This document shows positions 8,223 to 16,537 of a stretch of DNA of 64,000 nucleotides, in pieces. Each line of letters opens with the position of its first letter. The first letter of the stretch is position 1. The notes below the pieces were generated by a model. The model was given only the letters and a program-made list of their open reading frames with translations. It was not told the origin of the DNA and made no database searches. Source of the DNA: Shewanella waksmanii ATCC BAA-643 (GTDB taxonomy: Bacteria; Pseudomonadota; Gammaproteobacteria; Enterobacterales; Shewanellaceae); NCBI RefSeq assembly GCF_000518805.1, contig NZ_JAEH01000008.1, forward strand, positions 88,901 through 152,900. Reading direction: 5' to 3'. Made by a program: the position numbers and the translations under genes.

Positions 8223-9581
8223 CTAAAGTAAGATAAGGCTTAGAATGTACACCAACGTCATGGCAGTTAGACCTTGGATTAAGGTCGCCATGGTTTGGGC
8301 TTTATAGGCTTGTTTAACGCTCATGCGGCTAAATTGAGTCACTACCCAGAAGAAGCTGTCATTGGCGTGAGACACAGTCATAGCACCTGCACCAATGGCC
8401 ATTACCGTTAACACGCGGCCCATATCGCTGGCTAATCCAATATCACCTAACATTGGCGCGACTAGCGCAGAGGTTGCCACTAAAGCAACGGTTGATGAGC
8501 CTTGGGCTGACTTAAGCGCCGCCGCGACAATAAATGGCATGAAGATGCCAATGCCTAATGCTGACAGTGATGTGCCAATCACGGTACCGATATCGGCCGC
8601 TTTTAGTACTGCACCAAATGCACCGCCGGCACCGGTGATCAACAAAATAGGGGCTGCAACGGTTAACGCCTGAGTAATGCGCTCGCTAAACTCTTTGCTC
8701 TTGTCATCGGCTTTAAGTAAAAACAATGACAGCAGTAGGCCGACCAATAAGGCATTAACTGGCTGACCGAAGAACGCAAACAGCTCAAAGGCAAAGCCTT
8801 CACCGATAGGCGCGGTAGGGAAGTTGGCGATAGAGCCAAAACAGATCAGCAAAATTGGAATGAAAATAGGGGCAAAAGCACGTGTTGGTGATGGCAACTT
8901 GCCATAGGTGGCTTTTAGTTTTTCAAAATCTTCTACTTTTGACTTAAGCTCTTCTGCGCCTTCACCGTCAGGTTCAACATTTTTAAAACGGTTGGCCCAT
9001 AAGGTACCCGCCAAAGCAGCGGTTGCGGCAACAAACACACCAATGAAGATCACTAGGCCCAAGTTCGACTCTAAACCGAGATTACCTGCAGCAGCAATAG
9101 GGCCTGGTGTTGGCGGTACAAACGTATGGGTCGCATACAGACCGGTTGCCAGTGCCACACTCATGGCGACGCTAGAAACTTGCATGCGGTTCGCCATTGA
9201 TTGTTTTAGTGAGTTGAGAATTACAAAGCCTGAGTCACAAAAAACGGGAATCGATACAATATAACCAATGATTGACATGGTGAGTGTCGGGAAGCGTTTA
9301 CCGAGGACCTTGATGACAAAGTCTGCCATGGTAATGGCGGCACCACTTTTTTCAAGAATGGTTCCGATAATGGTACCCAGGACGATAACTAGACCAATAT
9401 AGCCTAGAATCCCACCAAAACCGGTGGCGATAGTTTTGGCAATTTCAGCACTCGGCAAGCCATAGGCAAATGCGGCAATGAACGAGGCAAAAATTAGCGT
9501 TAAGAAGGGGTGCAACTTGAATTTTGAGGTAGCGATTACAATAAATGCAATGACCGCTAGTAGGATCAGTACTAAGCTCAT
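8223..9581 (-). CDS. GntP-family permease, probable D-glycerate transporter
   Basis: The 452-residue inner-membrane protein has about twelve hydrophobic segments. It shows GntP-family motifs such as FGGILGYIGLVIVLGTIIGTILEKSG (residues about 55-80, quoted in part), HTFVPPTPGP (about 151-160), and a C-terminal SHANDSFFWVVTQFS segment. GntP proteins are proton symporters for gluconate and related sugar acids. The neighbouring glycerate kinase and CdaR regulator point to glycerate as substrate, which is an inference from context. A conspicuous palindrome 190 bases upstream (9768-9785) is the likely operator. Confidence 0.9.
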   Translation of the reverse strand: MSLVLILLAVIAFIVIATSKFKLHPFLTLIFASFIAAFAYGLPSAEIAKTIATGFGGILGYIGLVIVLGTIIGTILEKSGAAITMADFVIKVLGKRFPTLTMSIIGYIVSIPVFCDSGFVILNSLKQSMANRMQVSSVAMSVALATGLYATHTFVPPTPGPIAAAGNLGLESNLGLVIFIGVFVAATAALAGTLWANRFKNVEPDGEGAEELKSKVEDFEKLKATYGKLPSPTRAFAPIFIPILLICFGSIANFPTAPIGEGFAFELFAFFGQPVNALLVGLLLSLFLLKADDKSKEFSERITQALTVAAPILLITGAGGAFGAVLKAADIGTVIGTSLSALGIGIFMPFIVAAALKSAQGSSTVALVATSALVAPMLGDIGLASDMGRVLTVMAIGAGAMTVSHANDSFFWVVTQFSRMSVKQAYKAQTMATLIQGLTAMTLVYILSLILL

Positions 9582-9767
9582 AGGGTGTCCCTGTATGGGT
9601 ATTTTTAGTTAAATTGTTCTGTTTGCTGAACAGTGGACCCAACTCAAGAGGGACAAAAGTCCTCGATGCTGAGCACATTGGTATTTCAGGCTTGGGCTAT
9701 TATCAACACAATCGACAAGCTTGGCTTCGTGTTATAGAACAGATATGACTAAAATATCCTAGGCATC

Positions 9768-9785
9768 TTTGTGCGTATGCACAAA
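9768..9785. promoter_or_regulatory. perfect palindrome, candidate operator of the CdaR-type regulator
   Basis: TTTGTGC at 9768-9774 and GCACAAA at 9779-9785 form a perfect 7+7 inverted repeat around GTAT. It lies between the regulator gene's stop and the permease start, upstream of the permease promoter region. Its position suggests it is bound by the adjacent regulator; this is inference. Confidence 0.55.
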
Positions 9786-9859
9786 ATTGCCTGGACTGGG
9801 GCAGATATTCATCGGTTTATTGTGCTTTAGTACATAGCTAGTCAGCGGTTTTTTGCCCG

Positions 9860-11014
9860 CTAAGTGCCATTTTGAGATAAGTTTTGGCCGACGTATAGGC
9901 GCAGTAACCCATCTAAAGATTGTAGGTTTATTCCGGTGAGTTGCTCAATTCGCTCTAGTCGATATCTAAGGGTATTACGGTGAATGTATAAGCTCTGGGC
10001 GCAGGTTTGTAAATCGCCAAAGTGCTGCAAATAGGCCCGCAGCGTTTTATCTAGCTGCTGGTTTTTGTCTGAGTGCAGTAAACGTTGATAGGGAGCCAAT
10101 AGCTGATCGGCTCGCCAACTGTCCTTTAACCCGGCTAACAACACTAAAAAAGAGTAATCTTCATATAAATGCTTGCTTTGGCTTGGCTCAATTTGGCTGC
10201 CGATGCGCAGGGTTTCTTTTGCCGTTTGATAGGAGCGGTTGATATCTTTACTGGCCGTAAAGTAATGACCCAGTGCGATTTTGCATTTGGTCGACATCTC
10301 AGCAGGCAGGCGTTTTAATAATTGATCAATGCGCTGGCTTTCCGCTTCTGCGTCCCACTGCTTGCCATCCAAAAAGGCCGGTTTTAGGATCACCAGCTCG
10401 GTCATTGAGGTCAGCGCCACCAGATTCCCCCGAGGTGGATTTTCCAATAAATTGACCAAGTGTTTTAACAATGAGTCAGCAAAATCTTGTTGGGTGTCCT
10501 CCTCAATGGCGATCACCGCCGCTACCCGAGGCAGGTTTAGGTCAATATCTAGTCTGGCCGCCCAGTCCTGTAAGCGTTCAAAATCGGGCCGTTTTTGCCG
10601 AATAAGTTGCAGGATGAACTCTTCTTTTTGGCGATTTTGCCACTGGGCGAGCTCAATAGAGTTGGACTGTTCAACAATCATCTCTGCGGTCATTTTCAGC
10701 AGTTCGCCATAGGCACGTAGGCTATCGGGTTCGCCAGTAATACCAATGACACCGATAATCTCGCCTTTATAATGCAGTGGTAAGTTCATGCCGGGCTTCA
10801 CGCCTTGCAGACTGCGTGCGCTACCACTGTCTATTTCTACCGTTCGATTTTGACTGATTGCCAGCAGTGCACCTTCATGGGTAGAACCAATACGCGCAGG
10901 CTCGCCGGATCCTAAGATCACCCCTTGATTATTCATGACGTTGATATTGTGACCAATGATTTTAATGGTGCGATCGACAATTTGTTGGGCGATGTTGGCG
11001 TCTAGAAAGTACAT
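9860..11014 (-). CDS. CdaR/SdaR-family sugar-diacid (glycerate) regulator
   Basis: The 384-residue regulator begins with a putative sugar-diacid recognition domain (about 1-135, starting YFLDANIAQQIVDRT, with NVMNNQGVILGSG). A degenerate central GGDEF-like region follows, then a C-terminal PucR-type helix-turn-helix (CAQSLYIHRNTLRYRLERIEQLTG region, about 338-362). E. coli CdaR activates glucarate, galactarate and glycerate genes. Here it is the first gene of a permease-glycerate kinase locus on the same strand, so it probably activates those genes in response to glycerate or a related acid. Confidence 0.88.
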   Translation of the reverse strand: MYFLDANIAQQIVDRTIKIIGHNINVMNNQGVILGSGEPARIGSTHEGALLAISQNRTVEIDSGSARSLQGVKPGMNLPLHYKGEIIGVIGITGEPDSLRAYGELLKMTAEMIVEQSNSIELAQWQNRQKEEFILQLIRQKRPDFERLQDWAARLDIDLNLPRVAAVIAIEEDTQQDFADSLLKHLVNLLENPPRGNLVALTSMTELVILKPAFLDGKQWDAEAESQRIDQLLKRLPAEMSTKCKIALGHYFTASKDINRSYQTAKETLRIGSQIEPSQSKHLYEDYSFLVLLAGLKDSWRADQLLAPYQRLLHSDKNQQLDKTLRAYLQHFGDLQTCAQSLYIHRNTLRYRLERIEQLTGINLQSLDGLLRLYVGQNLSQNGT

Positions 11015-11102
11015 GGACTGCTCATGGTTATTGACTGACTTGGCTTAGCTTATGCGCTTGCCGGCAAATAGCCTAATGTTGATGCAAACTTCGCAACCGA
11101 GA

Positions 11103-12107
11103 TCACTGCCTCAGCTGCGATGCGGTTTTTTGCTGTTTGTTTTCAAATAACCTTTGGTCGGCAGTCACAATAAGATTATCTAGTGACGATTTTGCCCCGG
11201 GCTTGATGGTGGTGTAACCCACTGAGTATTCAAATTGTGGAACGCCAACATCACTGGCAGCAAGTGCTTGATTGAGCCTGTCGGTGTAAAGGGTAATACA
11301 GTGCTCATTTTCGGCATGCAGTAACACCAAAAACTCATCGCCCCCCCAACGGGCGACTAAATCACAGCTACGACTGTTATCTTTCAAACTCTTAGCAAAG
11401 TGCTGTAACAGGCGGTCGCCAACATCGTGGCCATAGCCGTCATTGATCTGCTTAAAGCCATCTAAATCAAAATATAGCAAGATCAACTGTTTGTTCAGAC
11501 GGTGGGCCAAATCTTGGGTGGGGGTCATGAGTTCACTAAAACCACGTCGATTATAGATCTGGGTTAACGGGTCGGTGTAACTGAGTGTCAGCAGCTGGTT
11601 TTCTCGATACAGATGTTTGAGATCGCTGTTAATGATCTCTTTGATTAGATCGAGTGTGTCTATGTATTTTTGTGGATAGTTGGTGGTCTCAGTATCGAGT
11701 ACACACAAGGTGCCAAATACTGAACCATCGGGCCAGCAAATCGGCAAGCCTAAATATGAGACATAGTTATCTTCGGTATACTCAGGGTTATCGGCCCAGC
11801 GCTGTTCACCACTGGCATCTTTTACGTATAACTCTTGGGAATTTTTTACCACCTGATGGCAATATACATTGGTATTGAAGTCGGCATAGCCGCCAGGCTT
11901 ATAGTGGGTATCAGGTGTCTGCGAGGCGATGAGCACTTCAATGCCTTTTACATTGGCTTGAGTGATAAAAGTTGAGGGGGCATCAAACATATCAGCGACA
12001 GTATTAACTAGACGTTGCCAGCGAAGCCAGTCTATTTCTTCAATTTCCATATCGAGTATAGAATTGTATGGATAAGGACCAAATGCTGGATTAGAGTCTT
12101 CTTTCAT
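11103..12107 (-). CDS. GAF-GGDEF diguanylate cyclase
   Basis: The 334-residue cytoplasmic protein has an N-terminal GAF domain (about residues 30-165, with VSYLGLPICWPDGSVFGTLCV) and a C-terminal GGDEF domain (about 175-330). The active-site motif is an intact GGDEF at 255-259. The inhibitory I-site RxxD (RSCD, 246-249) lies five residues before it, so product feedback is expected. It should make cyclic di-GMP from two GTP. No transmembrane segment is seen. An AAGGTG ribosome site precedes the ATG. It lies between the glycerate regulator and a UDG-family gene, with no obvious shared pathway. Confidence 0.93.
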   Translation of the reverse strand: MKEDSNPAFGPYPYNSILDMEIEEIDWLRWQRLVNTVADMFDAPSTFITQANVKGIEVLIASQTPDTHYKPGGYADFNTNVYCHQVVKNSQELYVKDASGEQRWADNPEYTEDNYVSYLGLPICWPDGSVFGTLCVLDTETTNYPQKYIDTLDLIKEIINSDLKHLYRENQLLTLSYTDPLTQIYNRRGFSELMTPTQDLAHRLNKQLILLYFDLDGFKQINDGYGHDVGDRLLQHFAKSLKDNSRSCDLVARWGGDEFLVLLHAENEHCITLYTDRLNQALAASDVGVPQFEYSVGYTTIKPGAKSSLDNLIVTADQRLFENKQQKTASQLRQ

Positions 12108-12139
12108 CGCTGCACCTTTTTTCGACTGTCTTTATTAGT

Positions 12140-12745
12140 TTAGCTAAGCAAATCTTTTACGCGAGTTTTCAATTGCGGTAATACCTGCAGTGCAAACTCA
12201 GGGTGGCGTTTTAGCCAAATATTATTGCGTGGACTCGGGTGTGGCAACACCAAAGTATCTGGCCAAAATTGTTGCCATTGCTGTACTGATTCTGTCACTG
12301 TCGTCGGTTGTTGTAAATGCCAGTCGATAGCATACTTGCCCACTAAAAGTGTCAGTTCTACTTGGGTTAATTGCGCCAATACGGCTTGTCGCCAGTGGTC
12401 GGCACACTGTTTTAATGGCGGTTTGTCGCCGCGTTTATTTTGTTCTGCACTGTAGGTACCTGGATAGCAAAATCCCATCGGCAATATGGCAAATAGTTGC
12501 GGGTTGTAAAACTGCCCCTCGGTCACGCCAAGCCAATCTCTAAGCCGTTTACCACTGGCATCATCAAAAGGCCGCCCAATATCGTGGGTTTTACGTCCCG
12601 GTGCTTGGCCTGCAATGAGTATTTTGGCATGGCTATGCAGTTGCACAATGGGCTTAGTTGCTAACGGCAGTTGCTCGTGACACAACTGACAGCGGTTTAT
12701 CTGCGCTATCAGCTGTGTCAGGCTCAGTTGTGATGGGGTTGGCAC
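12140..12745 (-). CDS. uracil-DNA-glycosylase-superfamily protein
   Basis: The 201-residue protein has the superfamily's first motif as GQAPGRKTHDIGRPFDDASG (about residues 46-65) and its last motif as LPHPSPRNN (about 167-175). It has four cysteines (two near 19-22, others near 110-115), but I do not see the full family-4 iron-sulfur pattern. It probably acts in base-excision repair or is a paralogue with an untested activity. The start is a GTG that overlaps the stop of the upstream membrane-protein gene in TAGTG, so the two are translationally coupled. Confidence 0.8.
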   Translation of the reverse strand: MPTPSQLSLTQLIAQINRCQLCHEQLPLATKPIVQLHSHAKILIAGQAPGRKTHDIGRPFDDASGKRLRDWLGVTEGQFYNPQLFAILPMGFCYPGTYSAEQNKRGDKPPLKQCADHWRQAVLAQLTQVELTLLVGKYAIDWHLQQPTTVTESVQQWQQFWPDTLVLPHPSPRNNIWLKRHPEFALQVLPQLKTRVKDLLS

Positions 12746-13320
12746 TAGATATGTTGGCTAAATTGGTACAGCCAATACCCTATGTAGCCATAGCCCCAAA
12801 GTGCAATGCCATGTGCAGCAATTTTGATGGCGATGTGTTTGGCATTGAGGGCGGCGACATGGGCGCAGGCAATAGCAAATAGGGCGATAGGGGTGAGGGT
12901 GTATGCTGCCAGCATGAGTAACACGGCAGCCATCAGCAAGGAAGCGGTTGCCCAACTCGGTTTACTTTTGTCGACATTGACTAAATGCATTGGCAGCAGT
13001 GCCAGAGATACCGCCACAATGACGACGCCCAGATTAAGCATAATGGCGCCAACACCTTGTAAGTATATCAAGGCTATAGCCAGCGCGGCTGCGGCAACAA
13101 ACAAACTGATAGCCATGTGAGCCTTGGCAAAACCGCGACTGCTGTACTGTCCGGTGAAATGAAACAAGCCAATTAACAATAGGTTAAAAATACAAAAGCC
13201 ACCTAAGCCAATGGCCAACAACAGGATATTGGTGGTGTCTGACTGAAAGGCGAATGCCGGTAATGGAAAAAGTAGGGCGGCGAGGGACAAGCGTCGTATT
13301 AAAGGAGATTGGCTTTGCAT
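12745..13320 (-). CDS. small inner-membrane protein, unknown function
   Basis: The 191-residue protein begins with a signal-like hydrophobic segment and contains about five transmembrane helices (for example ILLLAIGLGGFCIFNLLLIGL, MAISLFVAAAALAIALIYL, and ASLLMAAVLLMLAAYTL, as approximate segments). I do not recognise the family. Its stop shares a base with the GTG start of the UDG-family gene, so they form a two-gene unit. About 440 bases without genes lie upstream. Confidence 0.7.
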   Translation of the reverse strand: MQSQSPLIRRLSLAALLFPLPAFAFQSDTTNILLLAIGLGGFCIFNLLLIGLFHFTGQYSSRGFAKAHMAISLFVAAAALAIALIYLQGVGAIMLNLGVVIVAVSLALLPMHLVNVDKSKPSWATASLLMAAVLLMLAAYTLTPIALFAIACAHVAALNAKHIAIKIAAHGIALWGYGYIGYWLYQFSQHI

Positions 13321-13760
13321 CGGGTGTCTTGATAAATAAATTTGTGGTTAAGATCGCTTAAACTTGGGGAGAGTTCAACTTAAATTGCCGCCCAATGTTT
13401 AAAATTGCAAGCTTGACCAGTTTCACCACCCAGCAGCCTTGGCAAACTAGGGGAGTTGTAGCGCCTAGGCGGCGGATAAAGGTCAATATGGCTTGGTTAA
13501 TGACAGAGTCAATATCGTTGCGACATTGTTCTTAAAGTTAATGATTGCTGGCTTGGTTAGCGATGTTGGCGGCGTATCTTGAAACAATTTCATTGAAGAA
13601 ACTGATGAGTCAATAAGGTGGTGCTGATCTGTAAGTTATTGTTTTTAAATTTATAAATAGCTTTATGTGGTCACGCCAGCTTAACTTGCTTTGCTTGTTT
13701 TTGAGCCGGATGTGGGATATGTTATTGTTCTAAAAAAAGAATAATAACGACCTTCTGTTT
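13321..13760. other. intergenic region between divergent genes
   Basis: This stretch separates the minus-strand membrane-protein gene from the plus-strand CadC-like regulator and must hold both promoters. Apart from an A/T-rich part near 13620-13745 I see no convincing operator, repeat or RNA gene. Confidence 0.5.
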
Positions 13761-15974
13761 ATGGCTAAATTTTCTGCAGTATATAAAGTCGGTAAAATCG
13801 AGGTAGATCCCAAGTCAGATCAGTTGCGCTGCGGTGATCAGCTTATTGAAATTCAATCTATGGTGATGAAGGTACTGGGGTATTTTTGTCATCACAGCGA
13901 CCGCTTGATAACCCGCGACGACTTAAGGCAAGAGGTATGGCAAAACACCGCGACCTCCAACCACACCATCAATAATCATATTTACAGTTTACGTCGTCAT
14001 ATCGCTAAGCTTGATCCGAGTGTTAAATATATTCATACCGTCACTGGTGGCGGGGCAAATGGTTATCGGCTATCTGAGCCTATGATCTACTGCGACCAGA
14101 TGAGCGATGATGGTGATGTTAACCAAAACACTGCCGATATTGCAGGCGATAGCAGTGCAGCAAATACAGATAATGTCGACGCAACAACCAAGCATACAGC
14201 TGATAACTCGGCGACCCAAGTTGATAGCAAACAGTGGCAGCGGCATTGGTTCAAGTTAGGTTTAGCATTGATAGGATTGGGGGCGCTGCTAGCCGCCATT
14301 GGGTTGTATCTGTCTTCTGACCCCATCCGCTATGACAATGTCAGTTTACTATCTGCTCAACCAGGGCGTGAGCAATCGCCCAGTATTTCAGCTGATGGTC
14401 AGATTGTGGTTTATGCGAGTAAACACACTCAGGATGATGTTTGGGAGCTGTATGCCTCAAAGTTAGATTCCTCCTTTAGTGGGGTAAAGGTCTTTGCCGG
14501 CAATGATAACTATGACAACTTTGCTAGCCTATCACCCAGTGGAAATAAGCTTGCGTTCCATCGTTTACGTTTTGGCGAGGAGGGCATTTATGTTGCAGAC
14601 TTCGACCGCGATACGCTAACTGCAACCAATGCCCGTAAGCTAGTTAGCTTAACTCGAGATAATTTATCGCCAGCGATCAGTTGGTTGGACGAACAGCGCT
14701 TTTTCTACAATGCACAAGAGGCTTCTTGGGCGCCAAAGAAAATCTACCTATATGACATTAATACGGCTAAGAGTGAGCAAATTAGCTCGCCAGCCATCCA
14801 GTCCAATGGTGATTTTGCCAATGTCGTATCCCCTAATAAGCGATGGTTGGCAATAATGCGTGCCTCTGAGGGGTATGACGGCGTCGAGTTGGTTTTGTAT
14901 GATATTGATGCAAAAAGCTTTATTAATACTGAGGTTAAACTCACCCATACGCGGCTGAATGTCAGTTTTAGTGATGACAGTGAGTTGGTGTACTTTATTG
15001 ACGATGCGGGATATTTAGCTCAGTTTGATTTGGCACAAGCGCAAGTCACGCGAATTTCTAGCGCCGTCGTCAATGGTTATTGGCCACTAAAAGTACCGGG
15101 TAAGTCGCAGTTTATATTGCAACAAGATTGGGGCTTGTCCTCTCTGACCACTGAAATTGTTCGCTATGCTAATCCGCTGCTGGGCGAGACAAGTCGCCCG
15201 CAGGTTGTGGTCAATAATGGCTTATCAATACGGGCAATAACTGGGGTGGCCGATAACGGCTTTATTTTTGTGTCTGTCAACCCGAATCATCAGATTGAAC
15301 TGTGGCGGTATCAAGCTGGCAAGGCCTACAAACTTGAGGAGTTTCAGCAGCAAGCTTCCTATCGGTATCCGTTGAGCTTAAGTTGGCTTGCTGGCTCGGA
15401 TCAAGCGCTATTAAGTGTTAATGGGACCTGCAGAGTGATTGATATTAATACCGGCAAAGACACACCTTTGTGTCCTAAAGGCGAGCTGGTCTACGCTGGT
15501 ACCTACTCTGCCGATGCGCAGTCTATTTACTTTGCAGCCTTTGATGATAAGTACTCTAAGGCCGTCAATATGGGTATGAGTGGCTACCCTCTGGTTGATG
15601 TACCACAGATGGAGCGTGCCAATATGATACAAGATAGTGGCAATGGCTTATTGTACTATCGGGTTGAGCCTGGTACCGATATTTACCAGTATGACGCCAG
15701 CACTCATCAAACCCAAAAATTGATATCAAGACACTACATTGCCAACGGTTATACCACCAATGATTTTGTTGTTACGCAATCCGGTATCTATTTTATGGAT
15801 AGGCCTAAAGGTGGTCGAAATGCCGTTTATTATTATGATTTGGCCACACAGGTGACCACTCACCTATTTGATACCCCCAACCTTTATCCTAATATTGTGC
15901 TTAGCGATGACCAGCGCCATATATATTTGATTCAATCGGCCCATAACGATACTGGCTTACTGTTGGTCAAATAG
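13761..15974 (+). CDS. CadC/ToxR-like membrane regulator with WD40/PD40-type C-terminal region
   Basis: The 737-residue protein has an N-terminal OmpR-type winged helix (about 8-108; DLRQEVWQNT and SNHTINNHIYSLRRHI mark the recognition region, YIHTVTGGGANGYRL the wing). A polar linker rich in Asp/Thr follows (about 115-160), then one transmembrane helix (about 165-185). The large periplasmic part has repeats of beta-propeller type (AQPGREQSPSISADGQIVVYAS, FASLSPSGNKLAFHR, WLDEQRFFYN). Such one-component regulators read an extracytoplasmic signal and bind DNA directly. It is followed by metalloprotease and TonB-receptor genes, which are plausible targets. The signal is unknown. Confidence 0.87.
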   Translation: MAKFSAVYKVGKIEVDPKSDQLRCGDQLIEIQSMVMKVLGYFCHHSDRLITRDDLRQEVWQNTATSNHTINNHIYSLRRHIAKLDPSVKYIHTVTGGGANGYRLSEPMIYCDQMSDDGDVNQNTADIAGDSSAANTDNVDATTKHTADNSATQVDSKQWQRHWFKLGLALIGLGALLAAIGLYLSSDPIRYDNVSLLSAQPGREQSPSISADGQIVVYASKHTQDDVWELYASKLDSSFSGVKVFAGNDNYDNFASLSPSGNKLAFHRLRFGEEGIYVADFDRDTLTATNARKLVSLTRDNLSPAISWLDEQRFFYNAQEASWAPKKIYLYDINTAKSEQISSPAIQSNGDFANVVSPNKRWLAIMRASEGYDGVELVLYDIDAKSFINTEVKLTHTRLNVSFSDDSELVYFIDDAGYLAQFDLAQAQVTRISSAVVNGYWPLKVPGKSQFILQQDWGLSSLTTEIVRYANPLLGETSRPQVVVNNGLSIRAITGVADNGFIFVSVNPNHQIELWRYQAGKAYKLEEFQQQASYRYPLSLSWLAGSDQALLSVNGTCRVIDINTGKDTPLCPKGELVYAGTYSADAQSIYFAAFDDKYSKAVNMGMSGYPLVDVPQMERANMIQDSGNGLLYYRVEPGTDIYQYDASTHQTQKLISRHYIANGYTTNDFVVTQSGIYFMDRPKGGRNAVYYYDLATQVTTHLFDTPNLYPNIVLSDDQRHIYLIQSAHNDTGLLLVK

Positions 15975-15990
15975 CGCTTGAGTCATATTG

Positions 15991-16027
15991 ATCCATTAAT
16001 AGCAGTCAATAGCTGCTATTAATGGAT
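15991..16027 (+). terminator. 15-base perfect inverted repeat after the CadC-like gene
   Basis: The arms at 15991-16005 and 16013-16027 pair perfectly over 15 bases across a 7-base loop and start 17 bases after the stop codon. No T-tract follows (TGCTCAATG), so it may be a Rho-independent terminator without a U-run or an mRNA-stabilising hairpin. Confidence 0.45.
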
Positions 16028-16537
16028 TGCTCAATGTCATACTGCCAATCATCAAAACCTCGATAGCGATAAGGCGTTCAGCATCTTTTTCAAAAGCCCC
16101 CTTGCTGCGTTACCTAATAGTGTTATCTAAGCGGGTTACTTAGCCACACCTTCAAGGCTGAATCTTGTCATGTCAGTCATCTCGATGAGTCACGATTTAT
16201 CATCTGAATCTTTATTGATCATTTCTTGGTTAGGGTCATAGAAATGAAACAAAGAAGCTAAGCTTATGTTTTAAAAGGTTTGTTTGTGTTGTTTTTGGCG
16301 CCATTTTGCTCAAGTTGGCGTTTTAGCCTCCCTTGTTGGCTGATTTAATGCGTGACTAGAATCCAAGTGCTTATCTTTTGTGCACAGCAAAAGGCTTAAG
16401 TTTTATATCTCAGGTTTTAGGTGGCATCAGTCACCACTGCGCCGGAGTTAAGCATTGCAATTTAAATCAATGGATTACCATATTCTGCAGTTTAGAAAAT
16501 AGTGAACCGCTTTGTCTTTCAACATGGAAAGCGACAT
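16028..16537. other. intergenic region upstream of the GEVED metalloprotease
   Basis: About 510 bases without a credible gene. It contains A/T-rich segments near 16230-16300 and 16470-16500 that could hold the promoter of the protease gene. I see no clear operator. Confidence 0.4.
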
